From assembly GCF_000287675.1 (NCBI RefSeq), contig NZ_ALJL01000022.1, positions 1-64,000 of the forward strand: a DNA stretch of 64,000 bases. The letters run 5' to 3'. The stretch comes from Lachnoanaerobaculum sp. ICM7 (GTDB lineage Bacteria > Bacillota > Clostridia > Lachnospirales > Lachnospiraceae). This document shows, one piece after another, positions 1-8,688 of this stretch (position 1 is the stretch's first letter; each line of letters begins with the position of its first letter). The notes beneath the pieces are model-generated. The model did not search any database. It saw only the letters and a program-made list of their open reading frames with translations, and was not told the DNA's origin. A program made the position numbers and the translations under genes.

Positions 1-2
1 TG

Positions 3-230
3 CATCAGGAAGTAATTGAAAACCTAGAAAGTATCCATGGTGCGTTATTACGAATGAACCGTTCGATACAAGCAGAAGGCACTTACGGAATTATGAAAAA
101 CGACCGTTGGTACAAGAGAATTGTCCGAAGAGGTATTCATTCAGTCAAACTGGAAGTTTTACTCGTGGCGATAGGACATAATTTATATAAATATCAGAAA
201 AAAAAGATGAGAAACAGAACTGCCGCATAG
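3..230 (+). mobile_element. IS1182-like transposase, C-terminal fragment (5' end outside window)
   Basis: An open frame enters from the left edge and ends at TAG 228-230, giving 75 residues. It contains SIQAEGTYGIMKND followed by an RRG..S.K.E.L..AIGHNLYKY tail. This is the usual end of IS1182/IS4-type DDE transposases, where the glutamate of the QAEG motif is the last catalytic acidic residue. The rest of the gene lies outside the window, so intactness cannot be judged. The end of the element was not located. The neighbouring defence-type operon makes an accessory region plausible. Family level is likely; the exact IS is unknown. Confidence 0.75.
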
Positions 231-310
231 ATTCAAAAAAGAATTTCTATGGGGTAGGGGAAGTGCGCTTTTTTCGCGTATGATTTCAGTCAACTATACA
301 CAATAAATGT

Positions 311-364
311 AAAAAGGGAGATGCGAAAAAACTTAATCGAGTTTTTTCACATCCCCCTTATTTT
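311..364. terminator. Bidirectional intrinsic terminator after the transposase gene
   Basis: Arms 314-333 and 340-359 form a 20-position stem with two mismatches on the plus strand. Those two become G-U pairs on the minus strand. A-tracts and T-tracts flank both sides. It separates the IS fragment from the exonuclease gene. Apart from this hairpin, I see nothing defined in 231-490; the rest is AT-rich and probably holds the exonuclease promoter. Confidence 0.7.
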
Positions 365-490
365 CTTGTTCATACATTATAAATATAGTATTATAAGTAT
401 TGGTTAAAACATTATGATCACCTTTGCAAGGCATTTTTATAGTACAGCATTTTATATATTATATAAGTATAAAATATTTAGGAGGCTGTT

Positions 491-1153
491 ATGAAGCATA
501 TCGTAGTTGATTTGGAAATGAACAAAGTTGGAAAAGAGCATAGAAATCTTGGGTGTACTATGGAGACTATTGAAATAGGTGCTATAATGTTGGATGAAAA
601 CTTTCAGGAGATATCATCCTTTAGAACCTATGTAAAACCTGAGTACAATACAAGAATTACATCAATAGTGAGAGATTTGACAGGAATTACCTACGATATG
701 GTTATAAATGCACCTAAGTTTAACGAGGCTTTGAAGATGTTTTCGAACTGGTGTCTTGGTGTAGATGATGATATTAAGATATATGCATGGAGCGATAATG
801 ACTACAAGCAAGTTTCAAAGGAGTTAAGACTGAAAAAATATGATATAAGCACTATTGAATCTAAGATATTTTCAAATGAGTGGAATGACTTTCAGGAAGA
901 ATTCGATACCGAACTTGGATTTGATAAACAGGTTTCATTAAGTCTCGCACTTGATATGGCAGGCATTAATTTTCTGGGAAGAGAGCATAGTGCATTGGAT
1001 GATGCAAGAAATACAGCAAAGCTTTTCCATATTTTTAAAGACCGTGAATTGTTTGATACTACGCTCAGTAAGATAGCGGAGGCTATGAAGCCTACAGATT
1101 TCGGAACATCTCTGGGCAGTCTGTTTGATTTGTCAAGTTTTGCTGTTGCATAA
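491..1153 (+). CDS. DEDDh-type 3'-5' exonuclease (RNase T/DNA Pol III epsilon-like)
   Basis: The 220-residue protein has the ExoI motif VVDLEMN near residue 5 (acidic D and E), an ExoII region around IYAWSDNDYKQ near residue 97, and ExoIII as HSALDDARNTAKL near residue 165. This is the DEDDh order with histidine five residues before the last aspartate. Such enzymes trim RNA or DNA 3' ends using two metal ions. The substrate here is unknown. The start has a strong GGAGG site 8 bases upstream. A terminator-like hairpin follows, then the Shango-like operon, so a link to defence is possible but not shown. KapD-type housekeeping exonucleases are the main alternative. Confidence 0.8.
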   Translation: MKHIVVDLEMNKVGKEHRNLGCTMETIEIGAIMLDENFQEISSFRTYVKPEYNTRITSIVRDLTGITYDMVINAPKFNEALKMFSNWCLGVDDDIKIYAWSDNDYKQVSKELRLKKYDISTIESKIFSNEWNDFQEEFDTELGFDKQVSLSLALDMAGINFLGREHSALDDARNTAKLFHIFKDRELFDTTLSKIAEAMKPTDFGTSLGSLFDLSSFAVA

Positions 1154-1156
1154 TAT
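1130..1156 (+). promoter_or_regulatory. Possible promoter for the sng operon inside the exonuclease 3' end
   Basis: TTGTCA at 1130-1135 and TAATAT at 1151-1156 are separated by 15 bases, which is short for a SigA promoter. If used, transcription would begin near 1163, just before the hairpin at 1169-1217. There is almost no room for a promoter between that hairpin and the sngA start. This is a weak call. Confidence 0.3.
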
Positions 1157-1168
1157 AGTGATGCCTAC

Positions 1169-1217
1169 AGGTCTGAAACCTGATACAATTTTCTTGTAAG
1201 AGGATTCAGACCTTTTT
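1169..1217 (+). terminator. Terminator or attenuator hairpin upstream of sngA
   Basis: AGGTCTGAA (1169-1177) pairs with TTCAGACCT (1205-1213), and an inner CCT/AGG pair extends the stem. A T5 run follows. It ends only about 20 bases before the sngA start codon. It could terminate the exonuclease transcript or act as an attenuator for the downstream operon. Confidence 0.7.
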
Positions 1218-1238
1218 GCGACCGAAGAAGGATGGAAA

Positions 1239-3122
1239 ATGGAATTAAAGGAGCTGTTAGATTATATAAAAGAAAAACATAATATTGAAGAGTCCGACAG
1301 ATGGGACAGCTCTTTAACTATGTCAAGGCTGTGCCATCCTTTAACGGGAAAGATGATAGCGCTTCTTATAAAGGAGTGGAATTTTGATACCGGAAGATGG
1401 ATAGAGCATTGTGATTTGAAATATGAAGCAAGTTTATTTGATAGGATGAAAGAGTATATAGTTGATCCTTTGCGTATGCACGGAAGTAGCTGGATAGGCA
1501 TATCATTTAATGATAAAACTGATAGAGATCATATATTTGAATTATTTGATAAGGCAGTATTACATGGGAATCCGCCTAAAGACATAGCTTTATCAGATAC
1601 CGGTAAAAGTAATTCTGTATATACGGATACGCTTTTACCGTTTGCAAAAGGAAGTGATTTTCTAAAGAAAAAGGAGTATATTCCGGAGAAAATTACTGAA
1701 ATGAGAAAACTATATAGATATGATGATTATTCCGGACAATTAAGAGCTAAAAACTTCTATAGGCAGGCCAAGTTTATGGAAGATTATGAGGATGATTATC
1801 ATGGGCAGGTATGTGATATTTCGGGTTATTTTACCACATATCATGATTTGAGCGATAAACAATTGAGGACTTATTTTACATGGAGAACTGAAGTTAGGAA
1901 TGGCGTATATAACAAAACCTTTACATCCTTTGTTTACCTATATATCTATGAGCTTCTTTGCGGTATAGGCAGTTCTTCATCTGTTGAGAGTTTGAACAAA
2001 CTTAAAGAGTTTGAAGAAAAATTTATAGAAGGCAGTTTTTTAGAAGATAATACGCAGATAAAAAGGAATTTACATAGATGGTATTTGGAGTATTCACTTG
2101 TTAAAGCTTTTCCGGTGGATGAGGTAAAAAAATATATTGATAAAGAGATATTAGACAGAGATCATGCACTTGAAATTTTGAAAAAATCCGGAAATTATGA
2201 TGATATAGAAGTATTTGAGGCAATAAGTTTTTTCGCAGGTAAGAGATTCTTAAATTCTATAAGTTTAAAAAAAGAAAGAGAGAAAAGTATAATTATATAT
2301 GCCTATGTGTGGAAATATATTTTAAAGACCGGAAATATTGACGGCAAAAGTATATTTACACATTGCTTTGGGAGGTTGCAAAACAGAAGCATATATCCGT
2401 TATTGAATGCCGTTTATTGGAATGATAAAGAAATCCCGGATATCGACTATATAGTAAATGGAGTGAGGTCTTATCATTGTAAATCCGGTAGGTGGAAGGA
2501 GAAGTCTTATATAAGGGCATATTTTAATAGAAAGAAACTTACATCTATAGTTCATGAAATTGACAGATTGATCAGAGATGAATTTAGGCTTGGATATTAC
2601 TTGAAACCAAGTATGGAAGATACCATGATTGCTTCGTATATTAAAGATGCTTTTGACAAGGCTGTTAAAGAGATAAAGCATAATGAAAGAAACCGAATAA
2701 ATATAGACTTTTCAGCATTAAAAAAGATTCGAAATGATGCAGAAATTACAAAGACAAGTTTGCTTGTAGACGAAGATACAGATATAGATGAAAAGGCTGA
2801 TATACAAGAAACTATAGAAAAGCATTGTATAAATTATAATGACGGTAATAAGAGCAAAACAGAAAACTCAGATTCTGATAAAATATCTGAGATATCAGAC
2901 GATATAAATTTAAAGATTTTAAAATATATTATTGCAGGAAAAGATTATAAACAGCTGATAAAGTCAAATAATCTGTTTACATCAATTATTACAGACAATA
3001 TCAATGAGACTTTCTTTGAAGATATAGGCGACAATATATTGGAATGTGAAGGCGGTGAAATATATTTGGTAGAGGATTACAGAGAAGATATTTTGGATAT
3101 TATAGGAGAGATATATGAATGA
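1239..3122 (+). CDS. sngA: TerB-domain protein, Shango SngA-like
   Basis: The 627-residue protein has a TerB_N-like block around residues 150-240, with YSGQLRAKNFYRQAK and the later YFTWRTEVRNG and YLYIYELLCG segments. The end resembles TerB_C: SIITDNINETFFEDIGDNILE followed by an acidic tail. Residues 1-110 look like a separate domain resembling the MmcQ/YjbR fold (HPLTGKMIALLIK, a WIGISF strand, then an LFDKAV helix); this part is inference. TerB-N/TerB-C proteins encoded with an ATPase and a helicase define the anti-phage system Shango. The ATG has a GAAGGAT site about 7 bases upstream, and the gene overlaps the ATPase gene by 8 bases. Its molecular role is not established. Confidence 0.75.
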   Translation: MELKELLDYIKEKHNIEESDRWDSSLTMSRLCHPLTGKMIALLIKEWNFDTGRWIEHCDLKYEASLFDRMKEYIVDPLRMHGSSWIGISFNDKTDRDHIFELFDKAVLHGNPPKDIALSDTGKSNSVYTDTLLPFAKGSDFLKKKEYIPEKITEMRKLYRYDDYSGQLRAKNFYRQAKFMEDYEDDYHGQVCDISGYFTTYHDLSDKQLRTYFTWRTEVRNGVYNKTFTSFVYLYIYELLCGIGSSSSVESLNKLKEFEEKFIEGSFLEDNTQIKRNLHRWYLEYSLVKAFPVDEVKKYIDKEILDRDHALEILKKSGNYDDIEVFEAISFFAGKRFLNSISLKKEREKSIIIYAYVWKYILKTGNIDGKSIFTHCFGRLQNRSIYPLLNAVYWNDKEIPDIDYIVNGVRSYHCKSGRWKEKSYIRAYFNRKKLTSIVHEIDRLIRDEFRLGYYLKPSMEDTMIASYIKDAFDKAVKEIKHNERNRINIDFSALKKIRNDAEITKTSLLVDEDTDIDEKADIQETIEKHCINYNDGNKSKTENSDSDKISEISDDINLKILKYIIAGKDYKQLIKSNNLFTSIITDNINETFFEDIGDNILECEGGEIYLVEDYREDILDIIGEIYE

Positions 3123-4443
3123 AGATAAAAAGGTACCTAAGAGAATTGCTCAAACCTTGATAAATTCATTAAAGGGAGGAGTGGTTCCAAGAACAGGTTT
3201 GCCATATATTACGGTTGGCAGAAAAAATGAGATAGAGGCATTGCTGCATGATGTGGATATAGTGACGGAAGGTGGTGCTTCATTTAGATTTATTGTAGGT
3301 AAATACGGTAGCGGAAAGAGTTTTTTATTACAGACCATAAGAAATTATGTGATGGATAAGGGCTTTATAGTAGCGGATGCGGATCTTTCACCGGAAAGAA
3401 GACTGCAGGGAACTAAAGGACAGGGACTTGCGACATATAGAGAGCTTATAGGAAATTTGTCTACAAAAACAAAGCCTGAAGGTGGAGCAATAACATTACT
3501 TTTAGACAGATGGATAAATAATATTCAGACGGATTGTATAGAAAAAAATGGAGTATTACCGGGAAGCAAAGAACTTTTAGATGAGGTGGATAAGAAAATA
3601 TATACTGTAATAGCAGGACTTTCAGAGATGGTCCACGGATTTGAGTTCGGCTCACTACTGTCTAAATACTATCACGCCTATATAGACGGGGATGATGAAA
3701 CAAAGATGAAAATTGTTCGTTGGTTTAGAGGCGAATACAGCAGAAAGACAGATGCAAAGGAAGCGCTTGGAGTCAATATAATTATCACAGATGAGGACTG
3801 GTATGAGTATTTAAAGCTGTTTGCCATGTTTTTCAGACTTGCGGGCTATAGCGGAATGATGATCATGGTAGATGAACTTGTAAATATATATAAGATACCT
3901 AATGCTGTTACAAGACAATATAATTATGAAAAGATGCTTACAATGTATAATGACACATTGCAGGGTAAGGCAAAATATCTCGGAATTATAATGGGTGCAA
4001 CGCCACAGACATTGGAAGATAAGAGAAGGGGAATATACAGCTATGAGGCTCTTCGTTCAAGACTCTCGGAAGGCAAATTTTCAAAGCCCGGTATGAGAGA
4101 TCTGCTCTCGCCTGTGATAAGGCTTGAAGCACTGACTCCGGAGGAGATGCTTGTATTATGTGAAAAACTCTCAGATATGCATGCCGGACTCTATGGCTAT
4201 AATATGAAACTAAGTGATATAGATCTGGGAGATTTTATAAAACTTGAGTATTCCAGAATAGGAGCAGCAGAAAACATTACTCCAAGAGAAGTGATAAGGG
4301 ATTTTATTGAGCTTTTGGATCTTATATATCAAAATCCGGATTTGAAAATAAATGAACTTTTGGAATCTTCCGATTTCTCTTTTGCGAAGTCGGAGGCGGT
4401 ATCAGATAATACCGATGAAAATTTTGTGGAGTTTACATTATGA
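3115..4443 (+). CDS. sngB: BrxD-like P-loop ATPase (DUF2791), Shango SngB-like
   Basis: The 442-residue protein has Walker A GKYGSGKS at residues 62-69 and Walker B MMIMVDE at 248-254. It has the layout of the DUF2791 'BREX system ATP-binding' family (BrxD). The N-terminal GGVVPRTGL..ITVGR segment before the P-loop is typical of this family. The family is known as BrxD in type 2 BREX and as the ATPase of Shango. No PglX, PglY or PglZ genes lie nearby, so BREX is not supported. The start overlaps sngA by 8 bases and the stop overlaps the helicase start as ATGA, implying translational coupling and a joint complex or pathway. Confidence 0.85.
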   Translation: MNEDKKVPKRIAQTLINSLKGGVVPRTGLPYITVGRKNEIEALLHDVDIVTEGGASFRFIVGKYGSGKSFLLQTIRNYVMDKGFIVADADLSPERRLQGTKGQGLATYRELIGNLSTKTKPEGGAITLLLDRWINNIQTDCIEKNGVLPGSKELLDEVDKKIYTVIAGLSEMVHGFEFGSLLSKYYHAYIDGDDETKMKIVRWFRGEYSRKTDAKEALGVNIIITDEDWYEYLKLFAMFFRLAGYSGMMIMVDELVNIYKIPNAVTRQYNYEKMLTMYNDTLQGKAKYLGIIMGATPQTLEDKRRGIYSYEALRSRLSEGKFSKPGMRDLLSPVIRLEALTPEEMLVLCEKLSDMHAGLYGYNMKLSDIDLGDFIKLEYSRIGAAENITPREVIRDFIELLDLIYQNPDLKINELLESSDFSFAKSEAVSDNTDENFVEFTL

Positions 4444-6662
4444 ACACGTATGAAAGATATGCCCCTTTTATAAGGGAATATATTTATAATTCGGGATGGG
4501 AGATGCTTAGAGGTGTGCAAAATGCCGCTGCAGATGTTTTATTTAATACTGATGAAAACCTGCTTTTAACAGCATCTACAGCTTCGGGAAAAACAGAGGC
4601 GGCATTCTTTCCGATATTGACTTTGATTGAGGAAAATCCTTCAAGCAGTGTGGGAGTACTTTATATAGCACCACTAAAAGCTCTTATAAATGACCAGTTT
4701 TCAAGGTTAAATTTTATATGTGAAGAAGCAAATATTAAAGTGACAAGATGGCATGGTGATGTGACTCAGACCGGTAAGAGAAAACTGTTAAAAAAACCAT
4801 CAGGTATTTTACAGATAACACCTGAATCATTGGAATCATTGATGATAAATAAGCATATGGAAATATCATCTCTTTTTCATGATCTAAGATTTATAGTGAT
4901 TGATGAAATACACTCTTTGCTTAGAGCAGACAGAGGATTACAGACATTTTGCCTTATAGAAAGGCTTTGTAAAATGGCAGGATGTAATCCGAGAAGAGTG
5001 GGGCTTTCCGCTACCATAGGAAATCCGAGGCTTGCCGGTGATTTTCTTTCATCCGGAAGCAAGAGGAAAACATTGATACCTGAGTTTGACAGAGGCAAGG
5101 AAACCTGGAGATTATCAATGGAACATTTCTTCAATACAGATCCGCAAGCCGCCTGTTATGAGGATACAGCAGAGGAGTTAAATACCGGATACGCACCGAA
5201 AGGTGCAAATCCGGGACTCGCATATATATTTGAACATACAAAGGCAAAAAAGTGCCTCGTATTTACAAACTCAAGAGAAGAATGTGAGATTGTATGCCAA
5301 CAGCTTAGACAATACTGTGAAGCAAATCATGAATCCGACAGGTTTTTAATACATCACGGCAATCTCTCCGCATCATATAGAGAGAGTGCGGAAGAGGAGA
5401 TGAAGGATGATGATTCCTTGATATCGATATGTGCTACTGCGACACTTGAATTGGGAATTGATATCGGAAGACTTGAGAGAGCATTTCAAATAGATGCTCC
5501 TTTTACCGTATCAGGATTTTTACAAAGACTCGGAAGAACCGGAAGGAGAGGGGCACCTTCGGAAATGTGGTTTGTTATGAGGGAGGATCATCCTGAGCCC
5601 AGGGCAATGATGCCTGAGATGATACCATGGTATCTTATACAGGGAATAGCTTTGGTACAGCTATATGTGGAAGAAAAATTTGTGGAGCCTCCAAGACTTG
5701 ACAGGCTTCCATACAGTTTGCTCTACCATCAAACAATGAGCACATTGGCTTCAATGGGAGAAATGACACCTGCCGAGCTGGCAAGCAGAGTCCTTAGTCT
5801 GTCGGCCTTCAGAAGAATAAGTCGGGATGATTTTAGGCTTTTATTGCTTCATTTGATGAAAACAGATCATATAAACAGGACTGAAAATGGCGGACTTATA
5901 GTGGGGATTTCCGGTGAAAGAGTGGTAAATAACTATAAATTTTATGCTGTTTTTCAGGAGAACATAGAATATTCCGTACGAACAGAGTCACAAGAACTTG
6001 GAACTGTTGTGAGACCGCCGGAAAGAGGGGGTAAGGTTGCAATTGCAGGCAGAGTGTGGATTGTGGAGGAAGTAGATCATAAAAGAAGAGCTATATATGT
6101 AAGTTTGGTAAAGGGAAATATTCCGGCTTATTTTGGAGATGTGGCAGGAGATATACATACACATGTACTGGAGAAAATGAAAGAAGTACTCAGCTCATCA
6201 GATACATATATGTACTTGATGAGTCATGGTAGAGGCAGACTGGCACAAGCCAGAGATTGCTTTAAAAAGGCTGAGTTGCTAAATAAGCCGCTTATACATC
6301 TTGGCGGGAATATGTGGGCCTTATTTCCATGGCTTGGAAGCTATGCATTTTTGGCGCTTGAGAGATTTTTAAAAGTATATTGCGCAAAAGAAATCGGACT
6401 TAAAGGTTTAAATCCTTCAAGGCCGTATTTTGTACAATTTACTATGAATGTAAGTGAAAAAGAATTTTATAAGACAGTAAGTGAAAAAGCGTCCGGCGAA
6501 ATAGATCCTATGTCTTTGGTCTATGATAAGGAAGTGCCTGTATTTGAAAAATATGATGAATTTGTACCGGAAGAACTTGTAAGAAAGGGTTTTGCCTATG
6601 GAGTACTGGATATAGAGGGAATGAGAGAGCGGGTAATCGGTTGGAAGGATAAATTATCATAG
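4440..6662 (+). CDS. sngC: DEAD/DEAH superfamily 2 helicase (BrxHI/Lhr-like), Shango SngC-like
   Basis: The 740-residue SF2 helicase has motif I ASTASGKTEA at 45-54, Ia YIAPLKAL near 75-82, motif II DEIH at 155-158, motif III SAT at 190-192, and motif VI QRLGRTGRRG at 362-371. After the two RecA-like domains comes an Lhr/BrxHI-type C-terminal region with no visible nuclease motif. It is predicted to translocate on nucleic acid using ATP. Its start codon overlaps the ATPase stop. The set TerB protein + BrxD-like ATPase + this helicase fits Shango. It is the last gene of the operon; a new promoter follows. Helicase assignment is firm and system assignment is strong. Confidence 0.88.
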   Translation: MNTYERYAPFIREYIYNSGWEMLRGVQNAAADVLFNTDENLLLTASTASGKTEAAFFPILTLIEENPSSSVGVLYIAPLKALINDQFSRLNFICEEANIKVTRWHGDVTQTGKRKLLKKPSGILQITPESLESLMINKHMEISSLFHDLRFIVIDEIHSLLRADRGLQTFCLIERLCKMAGCNPRRVGLSATIGNPRLAGDFLSSGSKRKTLIPEFDRGKETWRLSMEHFFNTDPQAACYEDTAEELNTGYAPKGANPGLAYIFEHTKAKKCLVFTNSREECEIVCQQLRQYCEANHESDRFLIHHGNLSASYRESAEEEMKDDDSLISICATATLELGIDIGRLERAFQIDAPFTVSGFLQRLGRTGRRGAPSEMWFVMREDHPEPRAMMPEMIPWYLIQGIALVQLYVEEKFVEPPRLDRLPYSLLYHQTMSTLASMGEMTPAELASRVLSLSAFRRISRDDFRLLLLHLMKTDHINRTENGGLIVGISGERVVNNYKFYAVFQENIEYSVRTESQELGTVVRPPERGGKVAIAGRVWIVEEVDHKRRAIYVSLVKGNIPAYFGDVAGDIHTHVLEKMKEVLSSSDTYMYLMSHGRGRLAQARDCFKKAELLNKPLIHLGGNMWALFPWLGSYAFLALERFLKVYCAKEIGLKGLNPSRPYFVQFTMNVSEKEFYKTVSEKASGEIDPMSLVYDKEVPVFEKYDEFVPEELVRKGFAYGVLDIEGMRERVIGWKDKLS

Positions 6663-6669
6663 TAATACA

Positions 6670-6697
6670 TTTACTGATAATTGAAGATAAATATAAT
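6670..6697 (+). promoter_or_regulatory. Likely SigA promoter for the HAD-MFS pair
   Basis: TTTACT at 6670-6675 and a perfect TATAAT at 6692-6697 are 16 bases apart. They lie in the short AT-rich gap after the helicase stop and about 60 bases before the HAD start. Confidence 0.5.
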
Positions 6698-6758
6698 TTA
6701 TGGCTTTTAATATAAAAAAATGTTATCTTAATATAAAGTAAAAAAGGTGGATATAATA

Positions 6759-7427
6759 ATGATAAAAGCGGTTTTATTTGATATGGACGGTCTGATGTTT
6801 GACACAGAAAGACTGTATGGAAGAGCATGGCAGAATGCGGCCCTACTACAGGGGTGTAAAATAAGTGATGAAGCTATACTAAAGATAAAAGGTGCCAACA
6901 GAGCTTTGGTATATGAGATTTTAAGAGCTGATGCAGGCGATGAATTTGATATTGAAAAGGGCAGAGATGCCAGAGAGGAATATATTGTTTCTCATATAAG
7001 AGAGAATGGACTTACAAAGAAAAAGGGACTTGATAATTTACTTAAATATTTGAAGGAAAACAATATTAAGTCCTGTCTTGCGACATCAACCAAGAGAGAG
7101 GTAGCAATAAAATATCTTAAAATGGCAAATGTATATGACTATTTTGATGATTTCACATGCGGTGATGAGATAGAAAACGGTAAGCCGGCACCGGATATAT
7201 TTTTAAAGGCTGCAAGCAAGGTGAAAACAGACATAGGACAAAGTCTGGTACTGGAAGACTCTATAAACGGGTTAAATGCCGGAATTGCAGCAGGTGCTAG
7301 GGTAATAATGGTTCCTGATACAATAGAACCGACAGATGAGATAAGAACAAAAGTTGATGATGTAAAGGCTGACCTTGATGAAGTGATAGATTGGATAAGT
7401 AAGGAAAACAAGGAAAATGAAAGATAG
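6759..7427 (+). CDS. HAD-superfamily phosphatase/phosphomutase (beta-phosphoglucomutase-like)
   Basis: The 222-residue subfamily IA HAD hydrolase has nucleophile motif DMDG (D8, D10) after VLF, motif II ATSTKRE, motif III lysine in GKPAPD, and motif IV VLEDSINGLNAG. A helical cap lies between residues 15 and 80. Such proteins dephosphorylate sugar phosphates or, with the right cap, interconvert beta-glucose phosphates. The substrate cannot be told here. I chose ATG 6759 because the earlier in-frame GTG at 6747 lies inside the AAAGGTGG ribosome site. The 3' end overlaps the MFS gene by 11 bases, so the two are cotranslated and may share a sugar-related substrate. Confidence 0.85.
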   Translation: MIKAVLFDMDGLMFDTERLYGRAWQNAALLQGCKISDEAILKIKGANRALVYEILRADAGDEFDIEKGRDAREEYIVSHIRENGLTKKKGLDNLLKYLKENNIKSCLATSTKREVAIKYLKMANVYDYFDDFTCGDEIENGKPAPDIFLKAASKVKTDIGQSLVLEDSINGLNAGIAAGARVIMVPDTIEPTDEIRTKVDDVKADLDEVIDWISKENKENER

Positions 7428-8601
7428 AAAAATAAATATCCAATATATTTTATTGCAAGGGCTATACTGGATGATGTTTTGTCCAAGTGCCGGGTTTATT
7501 GCGTTTTATTTACAGGGCAACGGATTTGGCAACAGTATGATAGGCGTTATTACAGCTGTATTTTGTTTGGTGGCAGTAATATTACAACCTATGGCGGGAA
7601 ATTTATGTGACAGAATAAAAATTCTTACATGGAAAAGAATGATTATCTTATTGGGATTACCATATGTACTTATATGTATTATGATGTTTATTGTAAAAGA
7701 GAGGTGGCTGATTGCAGTTTTGTTCGGCTCGATGTATATAATAGCAAGTATATATTTGCCGATGATAAATACAGCACTGTTTGCATATGAGAGAGAAGGG
7801 ATAAAACTCAATTTTGGAGTTGCCAGAGGTACAGGTTCCGCTATGTATGCAATTATGGCGCTGCTTATCGGTAATATGGCACTTAGATTCGGGACAAAAA
7901 TAATACCTGCTTCCGGCCTGATAATAATGGTTTTATTATTATGTGTTGTAAGTACAATGCCACCCACAAAGAAATCTGTATTTGAGAGTGAAGAATATAG
8001 GCAAACAAATATAATCAGCTTTATAAGAAAATATCCATATTTTTCTGTAATGCTTTTGGCAGTGCTTTTTATTTTCTTCTCACATAATATTATAGGAACA
8101 TATCTTTTGCAAATTGTACAGTATCTTGGTGGTAACAGCAGTAATCTCGGAACGGCAATGTTTATTCAGGCAGTAGTGGAGATTCCTGTTTTGTTTACAT
8201 TTTCCTTTATTATGAGTAAGATAAAAGTGGGAAATCTTATGATTCTTGCATGTGCAGGATATATATTAAGAGCGGTACTTTATTTTGTGTCAATTAATAT
8301 CGGAATGATATATATTACTCAGCTTTCACAGATATGCAGCTTTGCAATAATAGCTGCAGCATCAGTATATTTTACCGGAACAGCAGTAAGAGAAGAAGAC
8401 CATGCAACCGGACAGGCGTTTATGACAGGAATGATGTCGGCCGGTACAGTGCTCGGATCATTATTTGGCGGAGCAATACTTGATTATGTGGGGATGAGAG
8501 CGCTTTTGAGTGTGAATATCCTGCTTAGTGTTATAGGAACCGGGATAGCGATATGTTCGGTGAGAATGATGAGAATAAAGAAAAATTTTAATCAAGTATA
8601 A
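7417..8601 (+). CDS. MFS transporter (MFS_1-like)
   Basis: The 394-residue protein is almost wholly hydrophobic, with about 12 predicted membrane segments in two halves. The cytoplasmic loop between segments 2 and 3 carries GNLCDRIK, a form of the MFS GxLxDRxG signature. The first segment (YWMMFCPSAGFIAFYLQ) resembles the LacY/nucleoside symporter-like MFS_1_like group. It probably moves a small sugar or nucleoside by proton coupling. The substrate is unknown. It overlaps the HAD gene by 11 bases. Confidence 0.85.
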   Translation: MKDRKINIQYILLQGLYWMMFCPSAGFIAFYLQGNGFGNSMIGVITAVFCLVAVILQPMAGNLCDRIKILTWKRMIILLGLPYVLICIMMFIVKERWLIAVLFGSMYIIASIYLPMINTALFAYEREGIKLNFGVARGTGSAMYAIMALLIGNMALRFGTKIIPASGLIIMVLLLCVVSTMPPTKKSVFESEEYRQTNIISFIRKYPYFSVMLLAVLFIFFSHNIIGTYLLQIVQYLGGNSSNLGTAMFIQAVVEIPVLFTFSFIMSKIKVGNLMILACAGYILRAVLYFVSINIGMIYITQLSQICSFAIIAAASVYFTGTAVREEDHATGQAFMTGMMSAGTVLGSLFGGAILDYVGMRALLSVNILLSVIGTGIAICSVRMMRIKKNFNQV

Positions 8602-8688
8602 AAACAATAAAGTGAAGTCAGGTAGTAAAAGTATAGTCTACTTGTTTATAATACTAAAACATTAAAGTAATTATGAAAGGGGGTAAAC

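Noticed and set aside
3115-6662. BREX system, because the ATPase and helicase resemble BrxD and BrxHI
   Set aside because: No PglX methyltransferase, PglZ phosphatase or BrxC/PglY gene is in the window, and the TerB protein fits Shango instead.
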